Positions 1 to 5,982 of a DNA stretch of 11,024 bases are shown piece by piece. The stretch comes from CAZAQK01 sp050249355 (GTDB taxonomy: Bacteria; Pseudomonadota; Alphaproteobacteria; Rickettsiales; SXRF01). The notes below the pieces were generated by a model that saw only the letters and a list, made by a program, of their open reading frames with translations, searched no databases and was not told the origin of the DNA. Numbering within the stretch: position 1 is the stretch's first letter; each line of letters opens with the position of its first letter. The stretch covers positions 1-11,024 of the forward strand of contig JBFWQQ010000060.1 in the NCBI GenBank assembly GCA_050249355.1, in the 5' to 3' direction. The position numbers and the translations under genes are program-made.

Positions 1-535
1 CGAAAGGGCGGGATGGCGAAGGCTGAGCGCTATTTTCATCAGCTTCATCGGCGTGTGGGTGATACTGCGCCCTGATATCGGCGGCATCGATGAAACTGCT
101 ACTATTGTGCTATGCGCCTCCATGCTGATGGCCATATCGGGCGTGCTTGTCAAGTCCCTGACCCGCACAGAGCTACCGGAAACCATCGTATTTTATATGT
201 CGTTGTTCATGCTGCTTTGGTCGGCGCTGCCGATGATAACGAGCTGGCACACGTTCACCGCGCACCAGTTGCTGCTGGTATGTATCATTGCGCTGTGCTC
301 GACCATTGCGCATCTGTGCATGACACGCGCCTTCATGCGTACCGATATGGTGGTGCTGATGCCGTTTGACTTCACCCGGCTGCTGTTTACCGCCATTCTT
401 GCATACCTGCTGTTTGGTGAAACCGCCAATGATAACACCTGGTGGGGCGCCGCCCTGATCGTTGTTGCCACTATCTATATCGCCCACCGCGAGGCCGTGA
501 TTAGGCGCAAGAACGCCCCCCAAGCCACCGAGTAG
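1..535 (+). CDS. EamA/DMT-family transporter, C-terminal part (5' end outside window)
   Basis: This is the C-terminal part of a drug/metabolite-type (EamA, 10-TMS) inner-membrane transporter. The frame is open from base 2, so the gene begins left of the window and 177 residues are visible; the GTG at 53 is only an internal valine. The visible protein starts with the end of the first EamA repeat (a hydrophobic helix closing in VILRPD, typical for the family) and then shows about five more hydrophobic segments forming the second repeat. The last two carry family signatures: a DFTRLLF-type helix ending in LLFGE, then a WWGAALIVVATIYIAHRE helix with a positive cytoplasmic tail. Such proteins export or import small metabolites; the substrate cannot be told. 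A weak hairpin with a T-run follows the stop. The family call is secure, the substrate unknown. Confidence 0.88.
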   Translation, partial: ERAGWRRLSAIFISFIGVWVILRPDIGGIDETATIVLCASMLMAISGVLVKSLTRTELPETIVFYMSLFMLLWSALPMITSWHTFTAHQLLLVCIIALCSTIAHLCMTRAFMRTDMVVLMPFDFTRLLFTAILAYLLFGETANDNTWWGAALIVVATIYIAHREAVIRRKNAPQATE

Positions 536-556
536 GCGGGTTTCCCTAGCTTTTTT
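533..556 (+). terminator. weak intrinsic terminator after the EamA gene
   Basis: The stop codon runs into TAGG-CGGGTTTC-CCTA, which can form only a 3- to 4-bp GC-containing hairpin, followed by GC and six T. The layout is that of a rho-independent terminator, but the stem is short, so this is a tentative call. The same GTTTCCC segment (540-546) is also complementary to GGGAAAC at 594-600, so alternative pairing is possible. Confidence 0.3.
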
Positions 557-563
557 GCAGATT

Positions 564-599
564 TTTCCCAGTTTTTATGCTACAGTACTAACTGGGAAA
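564..599. promoter_or_regulatory. 10-bp inverted repeat in the leader of the DUF6624 gene
   Basis: TTTCCCAGTT (564-573) and AACTGGGAAA (590-599) are perfect reverse complements separated by 16 bases. The repeat ends three bases before the first ATG (603) of the next gene, and its right arm contains GGGA, the only Shine-Dalgarno-like sequence there. A possible -10 (TATGCT, 576-581) lies in the loop, with TTGCAG (555-560) as a poor -35 at only 15-bp spacing. It is therefore either an operator around the promoter or an RNA hairpin masking the ribosome binding site. It is not a terminator on either strand because no T-run follows either arm. Confidence 0.5.
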
Positions 600-602
600 C
601 TA

Positions 603-1208
603 ATGATGACAGACGCTACGGATATTGAAACACTCTTTACACTCACAGCGCATCCCCAGATGGATGCACCCGTTGCCTCAACCACCTACCACCCTTCCTC
701 GCTGCAATTCCTTGAACAGATTCACCGAAAAAAAAGCGATCTGCTCAAGCAGGTGATCAATACGCAAGGCTGGCCGCATCCCACCAGCCACAACGGCCAT
801 GCCGAGGCTACCGCATTCCTTATCGTGCAGCATGCCGATTACGATCCTGATTTCCAGAGGCAATGCCATGCCATCATGGTAGCGCTTGCACCCAGCGGCA
901 AGGCATCGCTGGGATTCCTTGCCTTCCTGACCGACCGCATATTATGCAACGAAGGCCGTCACCAGCGCTTTGGCACGCAAGTGCGTGAAGTGGAAAATGG
1001 CTGTTTCGTACCCAAGGCGATAGAGCAGCCCGAACGTGTTGATGAACTGCGCATGCAGGCGGGTATCGCAGAAACGTTAAGCGACTACCTGAACCGGGTG
1101 AATTCCGGCGACATGCTGCTGTGCCGCCCGCTGCTCAATGGCTTTGCCGAAGAACTGGAACAGCAAAAAGAAAACAAGGTGCTGGAATTTCCCGGCAATC
1201 CCCATTAA
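603..1208 (+). CDS. DUF6624-family protein
   Basis: A 201-residue soluble protein with no signal peptide or membrane segment. It matches the DUF6624 pattern from memory: a GWP segment (about 56-58), then a hydrophobic stretch ending in QHADYDPDFQ (about 76-85), then an AFLTDRIL segment (about 107-114), HQRFGTQ (about 120-126) and a VDELR segment (about 146-150). The biochemical function of the family is not known to me. The N-terminal 40 residues and the C-terminal 45 residues look variable. The start is taken at the ATG ATG pair (603/606); an upstream TTG at 555 is open in frame but would put the inverted repeat inside the gene. GGGA at 594-597 is 5 bases before the first ATG and 8 before the second, so 606 is also plausible. 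The gene stands alone and converges with the minus-strand gene after a 4-base gap, with no terminator between them. Confidence 0.8.
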   Translation: MMTDATDIETLFTLTAHPQMDAPVASTTYHPSSLQFLEQIHRKKSDLLKQVINTQGWPHPTSHNGHAEATAFLIVQHADYDPDFQRQCHAIMVALAPSGKASLGFLAFLTDRILCNEGRHQRFGTQVREVENGCFVPKAIEQPERVDELRMQAGIAETLSDYLNRVNSGDMLLCRPLLNGFAEELEQQKENKVLEFPGNPH

Positions 1209-1212
1209 GCAA

Positions 1213-2361
1213 TCATACTACGCTGCAGCCAGCACCGGGCCCGCCTTGTCCGTTGTCGCGGGCTGATATGCTGATTCCCCGGCCGCTCGTGATGGGGATC
1301 ATGGGCGATCCCGATTCCCTCAATTCCTCAAGAAAACCCTCGTATGATGTTGAGCGGTCACCATGCAGATCCGCCGCGTTGAGTTTATCGGTAAATACTC
1401 CCGGAATATCTGTTCCGGGCTGTTTGAATAGTGTGACCTGAGTGTATGTAAGGTTTGAATCCGGATGCAGCCATGCATGGATGAATGCGCCATCGGTATT
1501 TTTGTAGCGTATGGTTTCGTCATCCGCACTATGGTAGACCGCAATGATGTGGTCTACACCGTTCTTCGCTGCCACAGCTATCTTCCCTGCCTCGAACACC
1601 CCGCAGGATGGCACCGTCTTTTGCTCGCCACTATCACGTACAAGGGCAATATCATTCCTGGCCTGTTCGGGCTTGTTATCAAGGAACGATGGCGAACTGA
1701 TAACAAGATCTCCATTAGCGCACCCTCGCTGCACCACATCTTTCAGGCGCTGTGAATGTCCCACCACATAGCCGGTGCGTTCATACTCGCTTTGCGCCGT
1801 ATGGCCTGATGCTCCTATTTTTCTTATCTGCTGGTCCACTGCCTTGGATATATTGTTGCGTCCCTTACGTTCGGAAAGCATAAGCGGATCTGCGACGCCA
1901 TGCGATTTCAGTACCGCCTCATACGATTCAGGCAACAGCATGCGCAGGTTATCCGAGACACCCGGTGGCAGGCCGACATCGTTCACCATAATCCCCATGC
2001 GGTTGGCCTGCTTGCCATAATGCTCCAGCCCGTACTCCAGTGTCTGTCTTTGCGTGGGGGTAACCATGAATCCCAGCCGCTTGGCAGATTCGATGATTTC
2101 TTTGTCAACGCTAAGCGTGCTATCCCTATCCGGGCGTATCAGCAGGTAACGGCGTGTTTTTTCATGCGGATCTGCAAATGACGCAAATCCGCCTTTATAT
2201 GCTTCCGGTGGGGTAAAGCTTTTGCCCGGCTTCAGCTGTAAGAGATATGCCATGTCCGGATTATACTCCAAAGACATGCTATCGCCGCGCTGAACTTCCA
2301 AGGGAAAGTTCGCAGCCAGTATCTGGTAATAGCCTGCTTCCAGTAATGTGGTCATGGCCAT
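1213..2361 (-). CDS. unrecognised 382-residue protein with CaaX-like C-terminus
   Basis: I do not recognise this protein. It is 382 residues, apparently soluble, without a signal peptide or clear transmembrane segment. The first 20 residues are mildly hydrophobic (LLEAGYYQILAANF). Features that can be seen: a basic segment around 66-80 (HEKTRRYLLIRPDRD), a segment at 97-146 rich in charged and Gly residues, a compact-looking part with SSPSFLDNKP (222-231) and VPSCGVFEAGKIAVAAKNG (250-268), then HIIAVYHSADD (271-281) and AFIHAWLHPDS (292-302), and a flexible Gly/Ser-rich tail. The last four residues are Cys-Ser-Val-Val, the form of a eukaryotic CaaX box. The start is ATG at 2361, or the in-frame ATG two codons later. 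It has its own plausible promoter and lies downstream of glpX on the same strand, 80 bases away. Coding is supported by length, closure against both neighbours and normal amino-acid composition, but not by homology. Confidence 0.72.
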   Translation of the reverse strand: MAMTTLLEAGYYQILAANFPLEVQRGDSMSLEYNPDMAYLLQLKPGKSFTPPEAYKGGFASFADPHEKTRRYLLIRPDRDSTLSVDKEIIESAKRLGFMVTPTQRQTLEYGLEHYGKQANRMGIMVNDVGLPPGVSDNLRMLLPESYEAVLKSHGVADPLMLSERKGRNNISKAVDQQIRKIGASGHTAQSEYERTGYVVGHSQRLKDVVQRGCANGDLVISSPSFLDNKPEQARNDIALVRDSGEQKTVPSCGVFEAGKIAVAAKNGVDHIIAVYHSADDETIRYKNTDGAFIHAWLHPDSNLTYTQVTLFKQPGTDIPGVFTDKLNAADLHGDRSTSYEGFLEELRESGSPMIPITSGRGISISARDNGQGGPGAGCSVV

Positions 2362-2378
2362 AATGATACCGTAGGCCG

Positions 2379-2408
2379 CCTTAATATTAAGTTACATTAA
2401 TATTAAGG
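2379..2408. promoter_or_regulatory. 12-bp inverted repeat, probable operator
   Basis: CCTTAATATTAA (2379-2390) and TTAATATTAAGG (2397-2408) are perfect reverse complements with a 6-base spacer. Each arm contains its own 10-bp palindrome, TTAATATTAA, so the site also reads as two identical binding units with centres 16 bp apart. It overlaps the predicted -10 and start region of the minus-strand 382-residue gene, the position of a repressor operator. The regulator is unknown. Confidence 0.55.
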
Positions 2409-2427
2409 TCGATTCCGTCTCAGCCAA
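2400..2427 (-). promoter_or_regulatory. candidate sigma-70 promoter of the 382-residue gene
   Basis: On the minus strand TTGGCT (2427 down to 2422) is followed after 16 bases by TAATAT (2405 down to 2400). These resemble -35 and -10 elements and would start transcription roughly 30-35 bases upstream of the ATG at 2361. The -10 lies within the inverted repeat, consistent with repression. Confidence 0.45.
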
Positions 2428-2441
2428 TTGTTATTTAAGGA

Positions 2442-3464
2442 TTATTGATCCCACCAGGTCTTGCGGCTGAAGTTATGCTGCGCCTCGATGGTGCGCACCG
2501 TGCCGGTTTTGCTACGCATCACGATCGAATGGGTGGTGGCACCGTTGGCGACACGGCGCACGCCGCGCAGCATGTAGCCATCGGTCACGCCGGTAGCGGC
2601 AAACATCACGTCACCGCTAGCCAGATCGTTAAGCTCGTATTTTTTGGTCAGGCTTTTGATACCCATGCGCTTGGCACGGTCTTTCTCCGCCTGCTTGGAA
2701 AATAATAGTCGGCCCTGCATCTGGCCACCAATGCAGCGTAGCGCCGCCGCCGCCAGCACCCCTTCCGGAGCACCGCCAATACCCACATACATATCTGCGC
2801 CGCTGTCCGGCGTCGTGGTAGATATCACACCGGCGACATCGCCATCGGATATCAGGTGGATGCGCGCTCCTGCCTCACGCACAGCCGCGATCAGGTCTTT
2901 GTGGCGCGGACGGTCCAGTATCACGATCACCAGATCGGACACGTCGCATTTTTTTGCCTTGGCCAGATTCTTGAGGTTGGTCGCCGGTTTGTTATCCAGA
3001 TCAACCACGCCCTCGGGCAGGCCGCCGCCGACGGCGATCTTGTCCATATACACATCCGGCGCATGCAAAAAGCCGCCTTTTTCCGCCATTGCCATCACCG
3101 CCATCGCGTTCACGCCACCGGTGGCGCAGATAGTGGTGCCTTCCAGCGGATCGAGTGCGATATCGACGCACGGACCGCTGCCTTCGCTGTTGCCCACTTT
3201 TTCACCGATATACAGCATCGGCGCTTTGTCGCGCTCGCCTTCGCCTATCACCACGGTACCATCCAGCGACAGGCCGTTAAGCGCATCGCGCATCGCGTTC
3301 ACTGCTGCGCGGTCGGCTTCTTTCTCATCGCCGCGCCCCATCCATCGGCTGGCGGCCAGTGCGGCCGCTTCGGTCACGCGCACGGCTTCGAGTGCAAAAT
3401 TGCGGTCATGCCAGAAGGAATCCTTAGCCTTGGGGGTACGTTTTTTTGCAGCAGAATTTTTCAT
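2442..3464 (-). CDS. glpX: class II fructose-1,6-bisphosphatase
   Basis: GlpX hydrolyses fructose 1,6-bisphosphate to fructose 6-phosphate in the cytoplasm, the committed step of gluconeogenesis; some homologues also act on sedoheptulose 1,7-bisphosphate. The 340-residue length is normal. Family motifs are intact: IGEGERDKAPML (73-84), the metal-binding DIALDPLEGT (101-110), DGDVAG (207-212) and GIGGAPEGVLAAAAL (228-242), the phosphate-site region. The first 15 residues are a Lys/Ala-rich extension. The start ATG overlaps the hom stop codon as ATGA, with AAGGA about 10 bases upstream inside hom, so translation is probably coupled to hom. It is the last gene of the alaC-hom-glpX run. In many alphaproteobacteria recJ follows glpX; here the unrecognised 382-residue gene follows instead. 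Confidence 0.95.
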   Translation of the reverse strand: MKNSAAKKRTPKAKDSFWHDRNFALEAVRVTEAAALAASRWMGRGDEKEADRAAVNAMRDALNGLSLDGTVVIGEGERDKAPMLYIGEKVGNSEGSGPCVDIALDPLEGTTICATGGVNAMAVMAMAEKGGFLHAPDVYMDKIAVGGGLPEGVVDLDNKPATNLKNLAKAKKCDVSDLVIVILDRPRHKDLIAAVREAGARIHLISDGDVAGVISTTTPDSGADMYVGIGGAPEGVLAAAALRCIGGQMQGRLLFSKQAEKDRAKRMGIKSLTKKYELNDLASGDVMFAATGVTDGYMLRGVRRVANGATTHSIVMRSKTGTVRTIEAQHNFSRKTWWDQ

Positions 3465-4753
3465 GGCTGTTCGATCCTTATCATATGCGCGGGTTCCTTT
3501 ACCGTATCTTGTTTTTCCAGCGCTGCAAGCGCTTTCCGCATCGCGGCTTCGCCGGTATCGTGCGTGGTCAGCACCAGTTCGGCCAGTTCACCATCCGGAT
3601 GATCTTCCTGCAAAAAGGTACGCACGGAAATATTATGTTGCCGAAGCAGTTCGGTGACGGTTGCCAGCACACCTGCGCGGTCTTCCACGGCAAGACGCAA
3701 GTAATACGACCGCACCGATGATTCAAACGACTGCGCCGCCACCGGTTTCAATGCGTCCGTAGGCAGGGTGAATGGTTTGTATTGCCCGCCGCGCGCGATA
3801 TCGATAATGTCAGACACCACAGCAGAGGCTGTCGGCCCTTCGCCGCCACCCAGCCCTTGCAGCACCACATCGCCCGCAGCATCGCCACGCAGCATCACGG
3901 TGTTCAGCGCACCTTTGACGCGCGCGAGATAAGACTCCAGCGGCAACAGGCACGGATGCACGCGCTGCATCAGCCCATTCGGCCCATACGTTGCAATTGC
4001 CAGCAGCTTCACGCCATAGCCCAGCCGCCCCGCATAATCGATATCGCGTAAGGTAACCGCGCGGATACCTTCGCGGTATACGGACGCCACATCCGGCGCG
4101 CAACCAAATGCCAGCGCCGATAATATGGCAAGCTTCTGCGCCGCGTCATGCCCGTCAACATCCAGGCTGGGATCAGCCTCGAGCAGCCCAAGCTTTGCCG
4201 CCTCGTCCATGACGGCACCCAGATCCTGTTTTTTTTCCGCCATGTTGGTCAGCAGCACGTTGGTGGTGGCGTTGAGTATGCCCCTGATAGAGCTGACGCG
4301 ATTGCTTGCCAATCCGTCGCGCAGCGCTTTTATCACCGGGATGCCGCCGCATACCGCCGCCTCGAATGCTAATGTGGCATTATGTCGTTCCGAGAGTTTC
4401 GCCAGCGCCAGCCCGTGCGTAGCCACCAACGCCTTGTTGGCAGTCACCACCGGCTTGCCGCTTTTTAGCGCCGCCTCTACCATATGATGCGCCACGCCTT
4501 GTGCGCCACCGATTACCTCTACCACCAGATCAATGCCAGCAGCCTGCGCCATATCCACCGGATCATCAAACCACGCGATGCCGCTGATATCACAATCGCG
4601 TTGCTTATTTTTTGAATGCGCGGAAACCCCGGCAATCAGCAGCTTCCTGCCGCAGCGTTCGGCCAGCAGGCCAGCATGCTGCTGCAAGATGCGTACCGTG
4701 CCAGCACCTACGGTGCCCAACCCTGCGATGCCGATATGGACGGCGCCACTCAT
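3461..4753 (-). CDS. hom: homoserine dehydrogenase with C-terminal ACT domain
   Basis: This enzyme reduces aspartate semialdehyde to homoserine with NAD(P)H, at the branch to threonine and methionine. The 430 residues show a Rossmann fold at the N-terminus with GLGTVG (11-16), the VTANKAL segment (103-109), the catalytic region EADPSLDVDGHDAAQKLAIL (192-211) in which Glu192, Asp203 and Lys207 align with the known catalytic residues of the family, a GGGEGPTASAVV turn (302-313), and an ACT domain from about 346 to 425 (LRLAVEDRAGVLATVTELL) expected to bind an amino-acid effector such as threonine. It is the monofunctional form without an aspartokinase domain. Two positions differ from the usual consensus: NATTN (161-165) instead of NGTTN, and LLEADPS instead of GYAEADP(T). 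ATGA overlaps join it to alaC upstream and glpX downstream. Confidence 0.95.
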   Translation of the reverse strand: MSGAVHIGIAGLGTVGAGTVRILQQHAGLLAERCGRKLLIAGVSAHSKNKQRDCDISGIAWFDDPVDMAQAAGIDLVVEVIGGAQGVAHHMVEAALKSGKPVVTANKALVATHGLALAKLSERHNATLAFEAAVCGGIPVIKALRDGLASNRVSSIRGILNATTNVLLTNMAEKKQDLGAVMDEAAKLGLLEADPSLDVDGHDAAQKLAILSALAFGCAPDVASVYREGIRAVTLRDIDYAGRLGYGVKLLAIATYGPNGLMQRVHPCLLPLESYLARVKGALNTVMLRGDAAGDVVLQGLGGGEGPTASAVVSDIIDIARGGQYKPFTLPTDALKPVAAQSFESSVRSYYLRLAVEDRAGVLATVTELLRQHNISVRTFLQEDHPDGELAELVLTTHDTGEAAMRKALAALEKQDTVKEPAHMIRIEQP

Positions 4754-5967
4754 CCGGCCTGTTCCAGCTGCTTGAGCACTTGTGCCGGGTCACGCGCAAG
4801 GAACTGCCTGATACTGCGTGTTGCCTGACGTATGCGTTGCTTGTTTTCCACTAGTGCGATGCGCACATAGCCTTCGCCGCCCGGGCCAAAGCCGATACCG
4901 GGCGCCACCGCCACATCGGCATGCGTCAGCAGCAGTTTGGAAAATTCGAGGCAGCCGATCGCTTCGTACGCCGGTGGAAGTTTTGCCCACACGAACATCG
5001 AAGCATCCGGCACATCGACTTGCCACCCAGCCTCTTCCAGCCCTTCACACAGCACATCACGGCGGCTCTTATACAGGTCACGCATCTGCTGCACATAATC
5101 CTGCGGGCCGTTGAGCGCTGCAGCTGATGCCACCTGCAATGGCAGGAACGTGCCATAATCGAGGTAGGATTTTATTTTTGTCAGCGCCGCGATCAGGCGC
5201 TTGTTGCCGGTACAAAAACCGATACGGCACCCGGCCATCGAATAGCTCTTGCTCACAGAAGTGAACTCGACAGCAATATCGCGCGCACCCTCGATCTGCA
5301 GGATCGATGGCGGCGGCACAGCGCCGAAATAAATTTCGCAGTAGGCCAGGTCGGAGATGATATAGATCTGCTGCTCACGGCAGAAATCCACCAGCGTCTG
5401 GTAGAATGCCAGCGTAGCGGTCATCGCAGTCGGATTGCACGGATAATTGACGATCACGGCCACCGGTTTTTTACCGCCGTCCGCCAGTATCTTTTTCATT
5501 CCGTCTATGAAACGATCATCCGGAAAGTTCGGCACCGTAACCACTTCGGCGCCAGCCATGACAAAGCCCCACATATGGATCGGATACGATGGATCGGGTA
5601 CAATGAAACGGTCGCCCGGCCCAGAGATGGCTTGCGCCAGCGAGGCCAGCCCTTCCTTGGAACCGATGGTGACCACCACTTCGCTATCGGGATCGAGCGT
5701 TACGCCAAAACGGCGCTTGTAATAAGCAGCCTTGGCTTTACGCAGCCCATGGATGCCACGCGACAATGAATAGCGGCTCGATTTTGGATCGGCCGACAGG
5801 GTCTCGATCATCTTGTCGATGACATGTTTGGGCGGACGCGAATCCGGGTTGCCCATGCCGAAATCCACCACGTCGCGGCCAGCCGCACGCGCACTGGCCT
5901 TCAGACGATTGACCTCAGCAAATACATACGCTGGCAGGCGCCCAATCCGGTAGAACTCTTCCTGCAT
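4750..5967 (-). CDS. alaC: AlaC-type PLP aminotransferase (alanine transaminase)
   Basis: A fold-type I, class I/II aminotransferase of 405 residues. From memory it aligns along its whole length with E. coli AlaC (YfdZ), which interconverts pyruvate/glutamate and alanine/2-oxoglutarate. Visible signatures: RIGRLPAYVF at the N-terminus (7-16), DFGMGNPD (35-42), SRGIHGLR (69-76), IGSKEGL (101-107), PDPSYPIH (124-131), NYPCNPTA (174-181), DLAYCEIYF (206-214), the PLP lysine in SVSKSYSMAG (Lys240), IKSYLDYGTF (265-274) and the carboxylate-binding Arg369 in YVRIAL. Position 247 is Cys where AlaC has Trp (MAGCRIGF against MAGWRIGF). Databases often label such alphaproteobacterial proteins LL-diaminopimelate aminotransferase; that reaction cannot be excluded but AlaC fits better. 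Its stop overlaps the hom start as ATGA; the lipoprotein gene ends 15 bases upstream. Confidence 0.88.
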   Translation of the reverse strand: MQEEFYRIGRLPAYVFAEVNRLKASARAAGRDVVDFGMGNPDSRPPKHVIDKMIETLSADPKSSRYSLSRGIHGLRKAKAAYYKRRFGVTLDPDSEVVVTIGSKEGLASLAQAISGPGDRFIVPDPSYPIHMWGFVMAGAEVVTVPNFPDDRFIDGMKKILADGGKKPVAVIVNYPCNPTAMTATLAFYQTLVDFCREQQIYIISDLAYCEIYFGAVPPPSILQIEGARDIAVEFTSVSKSYSMAGCRIGFCTGNKRLIAALTKIKSYLDYGTFLPLQVASAAALNGPQDYVQQMRDLYKSRRDVLCEGLEEAGWQVDVPDASMFVWAKLPPAYEAIGCLEFSKLLLTHADVAVAPGIGFGPGGEGYVRIALVENKQRIRQATRSIRQFLARDPAQVLKQLEQAG

Positions 5968-5982
5968 GGATTTTAGCCGAAC

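Noticed and set aside
564..599. Inverted repeat as transcription terminator of the EamA gene
   Set aside because: No T-run follows the right arm on the plus strand, and the start codon of the next gene is three bases away.
2381..2406. CtrA binding site from the repeated TTAA motifs
   Set aside because: CtrA sites need TTAA-N7-TTAA. The spacings here are N2 and N6 (also N12), never N7.
2644..3657. Long open frame on the plus strand opposite glpX and the end of hom
   Set aside because: It lies antisense to a clear GlpX and homoserine dehydrogenase, and its Ser/Arg/Ala/Pro-rich translation is what a GC-biased antisense frame gives.
4750..5967. LL-diaminopimelate aminotransferase (DapL)
   Set aside because: The name is common in automatic annotation, but full-length similarity recalled from E. 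coli AlaC is stronger and there are no dap genes nearby. It is kept as an alternative only.
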